64,000 bases of DNA from Yersinia massiliensis CCUG 53443 (GCF_000312485.1 NZ_HE997643.1:329468-393467); one strand, 5' to 3'. Positions 1 through 10,921 are shown, counted from the stretch's first letter. The notes: generated by a model not told the origin, from the sequence alone. Program-made: numbers and translations.

Positions 1-42
1 GTACAATATTTTCCGTTTCCCAAACGGAGCCCATGTATGAGA

Positions 43-129
43 CTAGTCTATTGCTAACCAGCGGGCATCCACGACGACACCCAGTATTTTATAGTGGCCT
101 GTTAGCTCGATTAGACGATAGGCTTGATT
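43..129 (-). pseudogene. Possible C-terminal remnant of a UmuD/LexA-type (S24) protein
   Basis: A short minus-strand open stretch reads NQAYRLIELTGHYKILGVVV and a few more residues, then stops. The pattern N-x-A-Y-x-x-I followed about ten residues later by LGVVV resembles the last residues of UmuD and LexA-family S24 self-cleaving proteins (UmuD ends with NSAYSPI and then VFGVVI). The frame is closed by a TAG immediately upstream, so nothing of the catalytic part remains. It is probably a decayed gene end; a chance match is possible because so little is left. Confidence 0.3.
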
Positions 130-777
130 CTATAGCCTCATACCAATTGTCCGTACTTATTCAACCGATATAAAAACATGGGAAGGCTTGGGTTTCTCGG
201 CAAGATTAATTGATAATCATTGCTATTTAAAGGCTAATGAGCATAGTAGTTATTGTTATTTTTATGCTGCATGGCAGTTAAACTGCGTATGTTTTTTTAT
301 AAAGATAAAATATTTTCACTTTTATAACGTAAATAATATGTAAATATCATTTTTTGATAAATATGCATTCTGATTTTTTTGATGTAACTCAAAAAACAGT
401 TGTGGTCTTGACTGTCTCCTTTCTCATTACCATGAGAAAATTCCCACCACCATGTTTTGTCTTGTTTTTTTATTTCATTATTTGTCGATATTATTAACTT
501 TTGACTGACGGGATAATTTATTTGTCATATTCAGTGTGTGTATTTTCCTACAAGTTAAATGAAAAATCCTACACCTGATTTTTCGTTTTCTTTTGTTCAT
601 ATTTATTCATTCTTATTATTTTACAAAATAGTAATATCTATGTGTTTTTTAGCCTAATTGACAATATTTAAAATGATGAAATAATAGCCACAATGAAATC
701 GGACTTCACTGGTCCAGGATATAAATCCTAATTAAAAATATTGTTCTAAACATATTTAAAATCACGGGGAAATAAAC
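130..777. other. AT-rich leader region of the fimbrial operon
   Basis: About 650 bases with strongly AT-rich composition and many T and A runs. No open frame here has a ribosome-binding site. The composition is what one expects of H-NS-silenced promoters in front of fimbrial operons, and the fimbrial promoter must lie here, but I could not fix its position. The stretch AATCACGGGGAAATAAAC just before 778 supplies a GGGGA ribosome-binding site for the pilin gene. Confidence 0.4.
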
Positions 778-1314
778 ATGAAAATTAAAACTACCAGCGC
801 ATTAATTGCAGCTATCACTGGTCTGTTTATCGCGCAGTCTGCTTTTGCTACAGACGGTACCATTACTATTAATGGCCAAATTACTGATACCACTTGTGGC
901 GTTTCAGTGAATAATGGCACTAAAGATGGCACCGTCAACTTACCGACTATCTCTGCCAGCGCATTGAGCACCATTAACTCGGTTGCCGGTACTACACCTT
1001 TTAGTATCGTCTTATCTGGTTGCTCAGGGGCGTCAATGAATAATGCTTATGCTTATTTTGAGCCAGGCGCTACGGTAGAAACCTCAACAGGTCGTTTGAA
1101 CAGCAATGGTACATCGACAGGTGTTCAGGTTCGTCTATTAAATAAAAATAGCTCGCCTATTATGGTAGGCGGTGCAGGTCAGAGTAGTGTCGTCGAAGAT
1201 ATATCTGGTGGTGGCGCGACATTAGCCTATTATGCACAGTATTATGCGAACAACGCTTCAGTCGGTGCGGGTACAGTAACGACTCAAGTTGACTATACTA
1301 TTGTTTATGACTAA
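778..1314 (+). CDS. Major fimbrial subunit (type 1-like pilin)
   Basis: A 178-aa secreted pilin, polymerised at the cell surface by donor-strand exchange. Residues 1-24 form a signal peptide ending AQSAFA. The mature part shows the family layout: GTITINGQITDTTC near its start, a second cysteine (VLSGCSG) to form the single disulfide, and the C-terminal beta-zipper strand ending VDYTIVYD with the penultimate aromatic residue. A GGGGA ribosome-binding site precedes the ATG. It is first in a five-gene operon with chaperone, usher, adhesin and second chaperone, the usual place of the major subunit. I do not recognise the particular fimbrial type. Confidence 0.9.
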   Translation: MKIKTTSALIAAITGLFIAQSAFATDGTITINGQITDTTCGVSVNNGTKDGTVNLPTISASALSTINSVAGTTPFSIVLSGCSGASMNNAYAYFEPGATVETSTGRLNSNGTSTGVQVRLLNKNSSPIMVGGAGQSSVVEDISGGGATLAYYAQYYANNASVGAGTVTTQVDYTIVYD

Positions 1315-1336
1315 GTAATGCTTGTGATATAGCGGG

Positions 1337-1376
1337 GCTGATAAGAGGGAGATAGTTAATTTCCAATGTTATCAGC
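1337..1376 (+). other. Stem-loop between pilin and chaperone genes
   Basis: GCTGATAA at 1337-1344 pairs perfectly with TTATCAGC at 1369-1376, leaving a 24-base loop; no T-run follows. It sits between the abundant structural subunit and the catalytic assembly genes. A stem here is a common way to protect the pilin message or limit read-through (inference). The stem also covers the upstream candidate start codon at 1366, which favours the downstream start for the chaperone. Confidence 0.5.
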
Positions 1377-1431
1377 TACAACATGGGAGCTTAATGCTCC
1401 CTGTTTAGTTCGCTCTGTAATGGGAAACCTT

Positions 1432-2175
1432 ATGCGTAAAACATTCTTTATAGCATTCACTTTGGTCACATTATTCATTACGGCGACAGTTGCTCGCGCG
1501 GAAGTGATGATCACTGGGACGCGTGTCATTTACAATGAAAAACAACGTGAAGGTGTTGTTAAGGTTTCCAATACAGGGAATATGCCAGTTCTTCTGCAAG
1601 CCTGGATTGATAACGGTGATGCGAATGCACGTCCGGATACTATCAAAGTACCTTTTAGTGTTACACCACCAGTAATACGTTTAGATCCTAAAAGAGATCA
1701 AACTATCCGGCTGTTTCGTACTGGCAGTGGTTTGGCGACAGATCGTGAAACGCTTTTTTGGTTTAATTTGTTAGAGATCCCACCTAAACCAACAAAAAGT
1801 GCTACCGGCGAAGATAACAAATTGCAACTGGCTTTTCGGACCAGGATTAAAATGTTTTATCGCCCAGCAGAATTAATGATGACGTCAGAACAGGCGATGA
1901 AACATTTGACCTTTTCTAAGAAAGGTAACCAACTGGTAATAAAAAATGCGTCACCGTATTACATTACCTTTAGGAAAATTGAGTTTCGTGCATCTAAAGA
2001 AAGCCCAGTTCTGGCGAGCTTGACTAAAATAAATAATAAAATGGTGGCGCCTTTTGCTGAGCTTAGTTTGCCGGTGAGCATTCAAGGGGCAGCCAATAAT
2101 ACGACGCAAGTATTTTATTCTATTATCAATGATCAAGGTGGAGAGACGCAGGGCTCTCAAAAACTGGAACAATAA
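1432..2175 (+). CDS. Periplasmic fimbrial chaperone (PapD/FimC family), first copy
   Basis: A 247-aa periplasmic chaperone that caps fimbrial subunits before they reach the usher. The start at MRKTFF gives a clean signal peptide ending TVARA; the frame is open from 1366, but that part would precede the signal sequence. The mature protein has the two immunoglobulin-like domains of the family: RVIYNEKQREGVVKVSN at the N terminus, the hydrophobic PFSVTPPVIRLDP segment and RTRIKMFYRP at the end of domain 1. Domain 2 runs from about residue 150. The loop length suggests the FGS subgroup. It lies directly upstream of the usher gene. Confidence 0.9.
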   Translation: MRKTFFIAFTLVTLFITATVARAEVMITGTRVIYNEKQREGVVKVSNTGNMPVLLQAWIDNGDANARPDTIKVPFSVTPPVIRLDPKRDQTIRLFRTGSGLATDRETLFWFNLLEIPPKPTKSATGEDNKLQLAFRTRIKMFYRPAELMMTSEQAMKHLTFSKKGNQLVIKNASPYYITFRKIEFRASKESPVLASLTKINNKMVAPFAELSLPVSIQGAANNTTQVFYSIINDQGGETQGSQKLEQ

Positions 2176-2253
2176 AATTAGAAAGTATAAACATAATTAA
2201 TTTATCTCCTTTTGCCTCTTTATGGCATCTCTTCATTTAATGGCCCAGATATA

Positions 2254-4851
2254 ATGCATTGTAATGACATGTATTATCAAAAATGCGAGCGCCCGAACTA
2301 CTTATCGGCATTCTTCCTTGTTATTTGTAGTTTGGGCTGTGTGCTATTTAGTCCAGCTTCAGCCGCTGAAGATTCTGAACATGTTGAGTTCAGTGATTCT
2401 TTCCTTCGTTTCTCTGTGGATGCGGCGCGTTACAGTGAAGGGAACCCAGTTGCTCCAGGAGAGCGCAGCATTGATATTTATCTGAATGAGCAGTGGATTG
2501 GGCGTCAGAATATGCGCTTTGAATTGCCCACGCCAGATTCTAAAGTTGCCTCCCCGTGTTATGACTCCGCGCTATTTGCTGAATTAGGCGTTGATACCAC
2601 ACATATCAATTCTGGAATCTTAACGCAGCTTGATACAACCGATGTGTGCTTACCATTGAGCAAGCTCGTGGAGGGCGGTAATGCGATTTTTGATGAGAAT
2701 ATTCAGCGCCTCGATATTCAGGTTCCTCAAGCGTTTTTAATCCGTCAGGCTCGTGGCTATGTTAATCCCAAATATTGGGATGACGGGGTGACTGCGGCAA
2801 CTTTAAAATATGATTACACCGGTTATCGTAGTAATCAGCGCGATATTAGTAGCCAGACATATCAATATCTGGGGCTGTTGGGTGGCTTTAACTGGCAAAG
2901 TTGGCGTTTGTATTATCGTAGCGCACTCAATCGTAGTGATAGCCAAGGATTTGATTATCAAAACTTGGCCACTTATGCTGAGCGCGCAGTGCCATCCTTA
3001 TACAGCAAAATGACAATTGGTGATTCAAGCACCGATGGTCAGGTGTTTGACAGCATCAGCTATCGCGGTATTGAGCTGGCCTCAGATGACCGCATGTTTG
3101 CTGATTCTCAGCGTGGTTATGCACCAGTGGTACGTGGCATTGCTCGGACCAATGCCCGCGTAGTGGTGCGACAGCAAGGCCAATCCATCTATGAGACCAC
3201 GGTACCGCCGGGGCCTTTTACCATCGACGACCTCTATCCTACTGGTCAGGGCGGTAATCTGAGTGTGACTATCACCGAAGCCGATGGTAGCGAACAGTCT
3301 TTTACCGTGCCTTTTACCGCCATTGCTGAATTATTACGGCCAGGAACAACGCGCTACTCCTTGATGGCCGGTGAGTATCGTGACAATTCAATGGTGGAAA
3401 AACCAACCCTGTTTATGGGGACCGTACGCCATGGTCTATCCAATCTCATTACGGGCAATGGCGGGGTTGTCGCTGCCGAAGGGTATCTTTCGGCATCTGC
3501 TGGGCTGGCATTCAATACTTCCGTCGGTGCGCTGGCATTTAATGTGACACAAGCGCAAACCAAACTACCGGATGAAGGCGATCAGAATGGCCAGAGTATT
3601 GGTATCACCTACGCCAATTCATTACCCGAAACCAATACCAGCTTGACCATCGCCAGCTACCATTATTCTAGTGATGGTTTTTACACACCCTCTGAAGCCA
3701 TGCGAATGCGTGATTATCTACAGCACGGCGAAGTGAATAGAACTATTTTCAATTCTAGTCTGCCAACCGATAGCACTAGCTATGATGACAGCTTTAAATA
3801 TCGTCGTCGTAATCAGGCGCAAATCAGTATTACTCAAGGCCTGCCTGAGGGTTACGGTTCGTTTTATGCCAATGCCAACGCGCAGGATTACTGGGGTGGG
3901 CAGCGACGCGATATGAACTTCCAGCTTGGCTATAATAATAGTTATAAGTCACTGAGTTATAACGTCGCAATTAACAGATTGCGCAATATGTCTAGCGGGG
4001 ATTGGGATAATCAGTTGAGTGTTTCTTTCTCTATTCCGTTGGGAACCCAAAATGGCTCACCGCGGCTTAGTACTAGCTATACCAGCACTCGCGACAGTCA
4101 TTCGCTACAAACGGGCGTTTCTGGTTCTGCCGGAATTGATAATCAATTTAACTATGGTGTCTCAGTTGCGGATAATCGTACTGATGAGAATGGCAACTAT
4201 AACACTCTGGGTGTGAATGGTAATTGGCTGGCACCCAAAGCCACTGTCGGTGGCAGTTATTCAAAAAGTAATGATTACGATCAGGTCAGCGCCAGCCTAT
4301 CTGGCGGTGTTGTTGCTTACAGCGGTGGCGTGGTTTTTGCGTCATCGCTGGGTGATACCGTTGGCATTGTTGAAGCACCGGATGCGGCCGGTGCCCGTGT
4401 GACTAACTATTCGGGAACACGCCTTGATAGCCGAGGCCGGGCGATTGTGCCTTATCTGAGCCCTTATCGGCAGAATGATGTTGAACTTGATCCAAAAGGT
4501 TTGTCGTCAGATGTGGAATTTAAAACCACCAGCCAGCGGGTTGCGCCAACCGCAGGCGCGGTGGCATTGATGAAATTTGAGACTTCAAGTGGTTATTCGA
4601 TTCTATTGACTGGGCGTCGGGCGGATAGCACGCCACTGCCTTTTGGCGCTGAAGTTAAAGACACTAATGGTATTGGTGTGGGCTATATCGCTCAGGGCGG
4701 GCAGGCCTTGGTTCGAGTGAATGAGCAAGAGGGCCATCTGCGCGTAATATGGGGTGATGGCGTTAGCGAAAGTTGCGGATTTGATTATAAATTACCCGGC
4801 GGCGCTGTGGTTCAGGGAGAATTCCGGCTGTTAGAGGTGATATGCAAATAG
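2254..4851 (+). CDS. Fimbrial outer-membrane usher (FimD/PapC family)
   Basis: An 865-aa outer-membrane assembly platform. The start at MHCNDM is followed by a signal peptide ending in SPASAAE; the open frame extends to a TTG at 2212, and ATG 2269 is an alternative. Visible parts are the N-terminal chaperone-binding domain (FSDSFLRFSVDAARYSEG), the long beta-barrel, the plug region with PPGPFTIDDLYPTGQGGNL, and the C-terminal domains with SYSILLTGRRADSTPLPFGA and a closing Cys pair (SESCGFDYKL and VICK). Length is normal for the family. It is co-oriented with chaperones on both sides of the usher-adhesin pair. Confidence 0.93.
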   Translation: MHCNDMYYQKCERPNYLSAFFLVICSLGCVLFSPASAAEDSEHVEFSDSFLRFSVDAARYSEGNPVAPGERSIDIYLNEQWIGRQNMRFELPTPDSKVASPCYDSALFAELGVDTTHINSGILTQLDTTDVCLPLSKLVEGGNAIFDENIQRLDIQVPQAFLIRQARGYVNPKYWDDGVTAATLKYDYTGYRSNQRDISSQTYQYLGLLGGFNWQSWRLYYRSALNRSDSQGFDYQNLATYAERAVPSLYSKMTIGDSSTDGQVFDSISYRGIELASDDRMFADSQRGYAPVVRGIARTNARVVVRQQGQSIYETTVPPGPFTIDDLYPTGQGGNLSVTITEADGSEQSFTVPFTAIAELLRPGTTRYSLMAGEYRDNSMVEKPTLFMGTVRHGLSNLITGNGGVVAAEGYLSASAGLAFNTSVGALAFNVTQAQTKLPDEGDQNGQSIGITYANSLPETNTSLTIASYHYSSDGFYTPSEAMRMRDYLQHGEVNRTIFNSSLPTDSTSYDDSFKYRRRNQAQISITQGLPEGYGSFYANANAQDYWGGQRRDMNFQLGYNNSYKSLSYNVAINRLRNMSSGDWDNQLSVSFSIPLGTQNGSPRLSTSYTSTRDSHSLQTGVSGSAGIDNQFNYGVSVADNRTDENGNYNTLGVNGNWLAPKATVGGSYSKSNDYDQVSASLSGGVVAYSGGVVFASSLGDTVGIVEAPDAAGARVTNYSGTRLDSRGRAIVPYLSPYRQNDVELDPKGLSSDVEFKTTSQRVAPTAGAVALMKFETSSGYSILLTGRRADSTPLPFGAEVKDTNGIGVGYIAQGGQALVRVNEQEGHLRVIWGDGVSESCGFDYKLPGGAVVQGEFRLLEVICK

Positions 4852-4879
4852 ATGCTGATCGGAAGACAGGAATACGATA

Positions 4880-6007
4880 ATGATGCAACGTAATTTTTTA
4901 CGCTTTGGCTCGACTCTCTGGGCCGCGGTGACCCGATGGAAGCCTCTGTTTTTGGGCGGGTTGTTGCTGCTTGGTGATGCCGGTTCGGTCAAAGCCGAGG
5001 GCATTTATGCTAACTGTGCGCGTAACAGCGGTTATTATCAGTATTTCGATACTACGGCTCTGGAAATAGGCAAAGACAGTACCGTCGGTAGTGTGATTGG
5101 CCCTTGGATCAATTCAAATAACCCTACCGCCTGGAGTTGCACACCTAACAGCAACTATCAGCAGCCGATAACTTTTAGCGTGCAAGGTTATCCACCCTAT
5201 ACAGTGAACAGCAGTATCAGTACAGATGGACAAACTTACACCGTTTACAATCATCCCGGCAAAACTGGTCTGGGTTACATTGCCCGCTGGCGCTTTACCT
5301 TAAATGGCAAAACCACCAATTGGCAGCCACTGACTATCGCCACTGGGGGGCAACAAACACATCCTGATTCGATAGCCATCAGTTACAATGCCGGGGTCAA
5401 GTTCTATCTGGGGCTTGATGTTCAGGTCCGTTTTGTCAAAATCGCGACTAGTCTGACTAGCGGTACCATACCGTTGTTCGACCCAACTTATATGCGCCAT
5501 GTGCAAACCTACAATAACGGTACGCCTGCAGTAGGGGATCTCACCTATATGATCACCCAGTTTAAAAGTGGGAGTTCAATTGCCGCTGGCACAGGGACTT
5601 GCACAACGCCGAATGTGACGGTTAACCTGCCTGAGGCTTCAGTCAGTGATTTTCACGGAGTTGGCTCTAATGCGGGGCGTAAAGCATTTAATTTGGCATT
5701 CAACCAATGTCCAGCCGGTTTGGCCAGTATCGGTTACAGTTTTGCAGCCACTACGCAAGTGCTTGATGCCACAAATGGTGTGGTGGCACCTAATGCAAGC
5801 TCCACTGCCAGTGGGGTCGGTATCCAATTATTGCGTGGTACGGGTACACCGGTGACCTTTGGTACGGTTTATCTGCTGGATAACTACGATGCAACGTCAA
5901 AGGCCAATTATCAGGTGCCAATGCAGGCTGGGTTGTTTCAAACTGGCAACTCGGTTGGCGCAGGCAGTGCGAATAGCGAAATCACTTTCACGCTGAATTA
6001 TAAGTAG
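4880..6007 (+). CDS. Two-domain fimbrial tip adhesin
   Basis: A 375-aa secreted protein, about twice the size of a pilin, placed after the usher where tip adhesins are usually encoded. A signal peptide (hydrophobic run LFLGGLLLLGDAG, cleaved near SVKAEG) precedes an N-terminal domain of about 200 residues with no recognisable binding motif. The C-terminal pilin domain starts near GTGTCTTPNVTVNLPEAS and includes the second cysteine in FNQCPAGL and the beta-zipper end ITFTLNYK. AGGA lies eight bases before the ATG. The ligand cannot be predicted from sequence. Confidence 0.8.
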   Translation: MMQRNFLRFGSTLWAAVTRWKPLFLGGLLLLGDAGSVKAEGIYANCARNSGYYQYFDTTALEIGKDSTVGSVIGPWINSNNPTAWSCTPNSNYQQPITFSVQGYPPYTVNSSISTDGQTYTVYNHPGKTGLGYIARWRFTLNGKTTNWQPLTIATGGQQTHPDSIAISYNAGVKFYLGLDVQVRFVKIATSLTSGTIPLFDPTYMRHVQTYNNGTPAVGDLTYMITQFKSGSSIAAGTGTCTTPNVTVNLPEASVSDFHGVGSNAGRKAFNLAFNQCPAGLASIGYSFAATTQVLDATNGVVAPNASSTASGVGIQLLRGTGTPVTFGTVYLLDNYDATSKANYQVPMQAGLFQTGNSVGAGSANSEITFTLNYK

Positions 6008-6014
6008 GGCTACT

Positions 6015-6806
6015 ATGTCAGCTTTTAATTGTTGGAGTTTTAACCTGAAAGGTCGATGGTTAAGTGGTTTGTTGCTCATCAGTGCGATAGCCCTGTTTAT
6101 CCAAATTCCAGCCACACATGCCGAGATTTATCTGGGAGCCACGCGTTTGATCGTCAACGCGAAAGATAAAGAGGCAACACTGAGAGTGGTCAACGAAGGT
6201 CGTTCAGCCGTGCTGCTACAGATCTGGGTAGATCTTGGGGAAAGTGAAGCACCGCCAGAGAAAATTACCACGCCTTTTATCGTTGCTCCTCCGATTTTGC
6301 GCCTGGATGGCACACGCTCACAACGCCTCAGAGTTTTGTTTACCGGCAGAGGTACACCACTGCCCAGCGATCGGGAGTCGGTATTCTGGCTAAATGTACT
6401 GGAAGTCCCGCAGAAGGTAACAGGTAATAACGCCAGCCATATGCAGATGGCTTTCAGAACGCGAATTAAATTGTTCTATCGACCGTTGCCGTTGCAGGGA
6501 ATTAGCACCGCCAATATTCAGGAACAGTTGCGTTTTAGCTTGATAAAACAAGGGAATAAATCTGAGGTGCGGGTCAGTAACCCTACACCTTTTCACCAGA
6601 CATTACTGGAAATCTCATTGGGGCGCGATAAGAACCAGATTATCGCGAGTGTCATTCCTGAAAGTGGCATGATCGATCCTAAAGGGCAGGATAGCTTTGC
6701 TTTGGAGCACATGAAGGGAACCGTTACTGCCGGTATGACGGTGTTTTACTCGGTATTGGACGACTTTGGCACGGTGGTGACGGGTGAGCAGCAGCTACAG
6801 CCCTGA
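6015..6806 (+). CDS. Second periplasmic fimbrial chaperone
   Basis: A 263-aa chaperone of the PapD family, a paralogue of the product at 1432-2175. The N terminus is a long signal sequence ending THAEIYLG. It keeps ATRLIVNAKDKEATLRVVN, PFIVAPPILRLDG and RTRIKLFYRPLPL, matching the same positions in the first copy, but the rest has diverged considerably. It starts seven bases after the adhesin stop and so is translationally close to it. A dedicated second chaperone next to the adhesin may handle the two-domain tip protein (inference). Confidence 0.88.
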   Translation: MSAFNCWSFNLKGRWLSGLLLISAIALFIQIPATHAEIYLGATRLIVNAKDKEATLRVVNEGRSAVLLQIWVDLGESEAPPEKITTPFIVAPPILRLDGTRSQRLRVLFTGRGTPLPSDRESVFWLNVLEVPQKVTGNNASHMQMAFRTRIKLFYRPLPLQGISTANIQEQLRFSLIKQGNKSEVRVSNPTPFHQTLLEISLGRDKNQIIASVIPESGMIDPKGQDSFALEHMKGTVTAGMTVFYSVLDDFGTVVTGEQQLQP

Positions 6807-6950
6807 CAGATTGAATAGCCAATAATAACCGATGGTATTTTGGCGGTCCTACCCAATCAGCCCAACGCCGACCAGTTGCCCCCTCGTTAGTCCCACCATT
6901 TCATGTTAAATTCAGCAATCTAAGGCCATTGCATCGTTTTGGGTATCTGT

Positions 6951-7682
6951 ATGTTTACATATCAAGAAATATCGGCGTTAAACGAACTTGAATTGATCGT
7001 TTATAACTACATCATCAAAAATACCGACAAAGTGATGTATATGACCATCAGAGAATTGGCTGATGCTGCGGGTGTTTCTACCACCACGGTTTTACGCTTC
7101 TGCAAGAAAATGAACTGTGATGGTTATTCTGAATTTCGGGTTCGCTTTAAACTGTATTTAGAACATGATGACAAACTACCGGTGAGTTTTGGCATTAGCG
7201 AAATAATAAACTATTTCAAAAGTATTAATAATAGTGAATTTGATGAATTACTTGATGTTGCCGCGGCGCAAATAGCCGAAATGAACCGAATTATTTTTGT
7301 TGGAATAGGGACGTCTGGCGCATTAGGTAAATACAGCGCACGTTTCTTTTCTAATATTGGAAAGTTTAGTACTTATATTGATGATCCTTATTATCCCATT
7401 AATAGTGATATGTATCAGGACGCCATTGCGATTATCCTATCCGTATCTGGCGAAACAGAAGAAATCATCCGGATTGCCAACCAATTTAGTCTGCATAAAT
7501 GCAAGATAATCAGCCTGACAAACAGCGATAACTCAACGCTCGCCAAAATGGCTGATCTTAATATATCCTATCATATGCCGCCCATTGTCTTAGAAGGCCA
7601 ATATAATATTACCACCCAAATACCGGTGCTATATATTATTGAAACCATAGGGAAAAAACTTCCGCAATTAACACGAAAATAA
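6951..7682 (+). CDS. RpiR/MurR-type transcriptional regulator (HTH-SIS)
   Basis: A 243-aa regulator. Residues 1-75 form the HTH_6 DNA-binding domain (MTIRELADAAGVSTTTVLRFCKKM, split here as IRELADAAGVSTTTVLRF followed by CKKMNC). Residues 100-240 form a SIS sugar-phosphate-binding domain with IFVGIGTSGALGKYSA and a second glycine/serine loop IILSVSGETEEI. I start at MFTYQ; the frame also opens at a TTG four codons earlier. It sits just upstream of a beta-glucoside PTS gene and a 6-phospho-beta-glucosidase gene in the same orientation but separated by a terminator. It is therefore likely their local regulator, sensing a phosphorylated sugar. Confidence 0.85.
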   Translation: MFTYQEISALNELELIVYNYIIKNTDKVMYMTIRELADAAGVSTTTVLRFCKKMNCDGYSEFRVRFKLYLEHDDKLPVSFGISEIINYFKSINNSEFDELLDVAAAQIAEMNRIIFVGIGTSGALGKYSARFFSNIGKFSTYIDDPYYPINSDMYQDAIAIILSVSGETEEIIRIANQFSLHKCKIISLTNSDNSTLAKMADLNISYHMPPIVLEGQYNITTQIPVLYIIETIGKKLPQLTRK

Positions 7683-7707
7683 ACACCCTAAAACAGGGTG
7701 TTTTTTC
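7682..7707 (+). terminator. Rho-independent terminator after the RpiR-type gene
   Basis: ACACCCT and AGGGTGT form a seven-base-pair stem with a five-base loop, followed by six T. It begins at the stop codon of the regulator and separates it from the PTS operon promoter. Confidence 0.8.
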
Positions 7708-7856
7708 TATGTGACATATTCCAAATGACGAGTTTTGTTATATCGTGACTTCAAATTCCTTTTTGATAAACTTCATCCTCAGTCGAAAAAATACTAATAA
7801 TAAATGAATAATGTTCTGCTTCCCTTATACTCAGTATCTGCGACAGGAGATGAATA

Positions 7857-9392
7857 ATGGCAATTGATTACGCACTCACCGCTCAAGAAATTATTAAATA
7901 TATCGGTGGTGATAATAATGTGATTAATGTCACACATTGTGCGACACGTTTACGCTTTATCTTGAAAGATAATACCGTTGTCGATAAAGAAAGATTAAAT
8001 CGTGTGAAAGGCGTTATCACCGTTATTGAAGCGGGCGGGCAGATGCAGGTGGTGATTGGTAATCATGTCGGTGATGCCTATCTCCATGTAACTCGTTTGA
8101 TTAATATCGATGAAAGTACCCCCGTTGCTGCACCTAAGGTCGGCGTGGTGAGCCGCCTGATGGATATTATTTCCAGTATCTTTGCTCCCTTTCTTTATCC
8201 GCTGGCTGCATGCGGTATCTTACAAGGAATTATCTCTTTTCTTGCCGCGATAGGTTGGATGGATGCCGCGAGCGGAACTTACCGTATTCTGAATTTTGTC
8301 TCATGGACCGGTTTTACTTTCCTACCGGTGATGGTGGCCTTTACCGCTGCTAAAAAATTCAATGTGAATCCTTTTACGGCCGTGATTACCGCTTGTGCGC
8401 TGATCAGCCCTGACTACATGAGTATGCTGACCGCGAATAAAATCACCACAGTGAACTCTGCTGACCCAGCTGTTCAACAACTGATGCATGAAGCGGTAAA
8501 TAATCCACAGATTGCGCATATTTTAACTACCATCGCGGGTATTCCGCTATCTTCTCCTACACTGGATTTCTTCGGTATTCCCGTGCAATACCTGAGTTAT
8601 ACCGCCTCGGTCATTCCGATCATTTTGATGGTTTGGGCGATGTCGTATGTACAGCGCTTCTTTGAACGCATCCTACCGATGGTGGTGCGCAACCTGTTCA
8701 CGCCGATGTTCTGTATTGCCATTATGGTGCCATTAACACTGCTGGTGTTTGGCCCAGTGGGCAACCTTATTGGCGGCGCGATTGGTGGCGTTTACAACAC
8801 ACTTTATAACCTCAGCCCCGCAATCGCAGGGTTTATGGTCGGGGCATTCTGGCAGCCATTGGTGACGTTGGGAGTCCATTGGGGCATTACACCGGTTACG
8901 GTGGGTAACTACGCCACTTTGGGTTATGACACCTTTACCGGTCTGCAAGCCTCTGCGGTGTTCGCCATGGCAGGCACCATGTTCGGCGTTTACCTGAAAA
9001 CACGTAATCGTGAAATGAAAGGCATTTCATTGTCAGCCGGTATCACGGCATTGTTCGGGATAACCGAGCCAGCGATTTACGGTGTGGCGTTACGATTGAA
9101 AAAACCGTTCCTCTGTAGCTGTGCTGCGGGAGGAATTGGCGGGGCGATTGCCGGTTCCTTTAATGCGGTGTCGTGGAGTTACTGCCTGCCGGGTATTGCT
9201 GTGCTGCCGGTCTTCTTTAAAGAAGGGCATATGACTCAGTTCCTCGGATTCCTGCTCTCCGTCACGGTCGCATTTGTATTGGGTGCTGTTTTCACGTGGT
9301 TGGTGGGCTTTACGGATGAACCAAACAGTGTGGAGCAAAGTGTTAGCCAATCTGAAACACCGCTGACACAGGCGCAGATGAATCAGGGCTAA
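7857..9392 (+). CDS. PTS beta-glucoside-specific EIIBC permease
   Basis: A 511-aa membrane transporter that phosphorylates an aryl- or alkyl-beta-glucoside during uptake. The EIIB domain (residues 1-85) carries the phosphocysteine C28 in VTHCATRLRF. The EIIC domain (about 105-480) has multiple membrane segments and the family motif GITEPAIYG near residue 400. Unlike E. coli BglF, the C-terminal EIIA domain is missing: after the last helix there is only a polar tail of about 25 residues. In this it resembles AscF, and an EIIA (probably the glucose one, Crr) must be supplied in trans. GACAGGAG precedes the ATG. It is probably co-transcribed with the glucosidase. Confidence 0.88.
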   Translation: MAIDYALTAQEIIKYIGGDNNVINVTHCATRLRFILKDNTVVDKERLNRVKGVITVIEAGGQMQVVIGNHVGDAYLHVTRLINIDESTPVAAPKVGVVSRLMDIISSIFAPFLYPLAACGILQGIISFLAAIGWMDAASGTYRILNFVSWTGFTFLPVMVAFTAAKKFNVNPFTAVITACALISPDYMSMLTANKITTVNSADPAVQQLMHEAVNNPQIAHILTTIAGIPLSSPTLDFFGIPVQYLSYTASVIPIILMVWAMSYVQRFFERILPMVVRNLFTPMFCIAIMVPLTLLVFGPVGNLIGGAIGGVYNTLYNLSPAIAGFMVGAFWQPLVTLGVHWGITPVTVGNYATLGYDTFTGLQASAVFAMAGTMFGVYLKTRNREMKGISLSAGITALFGITEPAIYGVALRLKKPFLCSCAAGGIGGAIAGSFNAVSWSYCLPGIAVLPVFFKEGHMTQFLGFLLSVTVAFVLGAVFTWLVGFTDEPNSVEQSVSQSETPLTQAQMNQG

Positions 9393-9413
9393 ATGAAACC
9401 GGTATCCTCATCA

Positions 9414-9431
9414 GGCGGGGCATTGCCCGCC
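9414..9431 (+). other. Intercistronic GC-rich hairpin
   Basis: GGCGGG at 9414-9419 pairs with CCCGCC at 9426-9431 around a six-base loop, between the PTS gene and the glucosidase gene. There is no T-run. Its likely role is message stability or partial uncoupling of the two genes (inference). Confidence 0.5.
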
Positions 9432-9457
9432 ATTGATTTCTATTTCGGGGCGTATAG

Positions 9458-10921
<1,464 letters not shown>

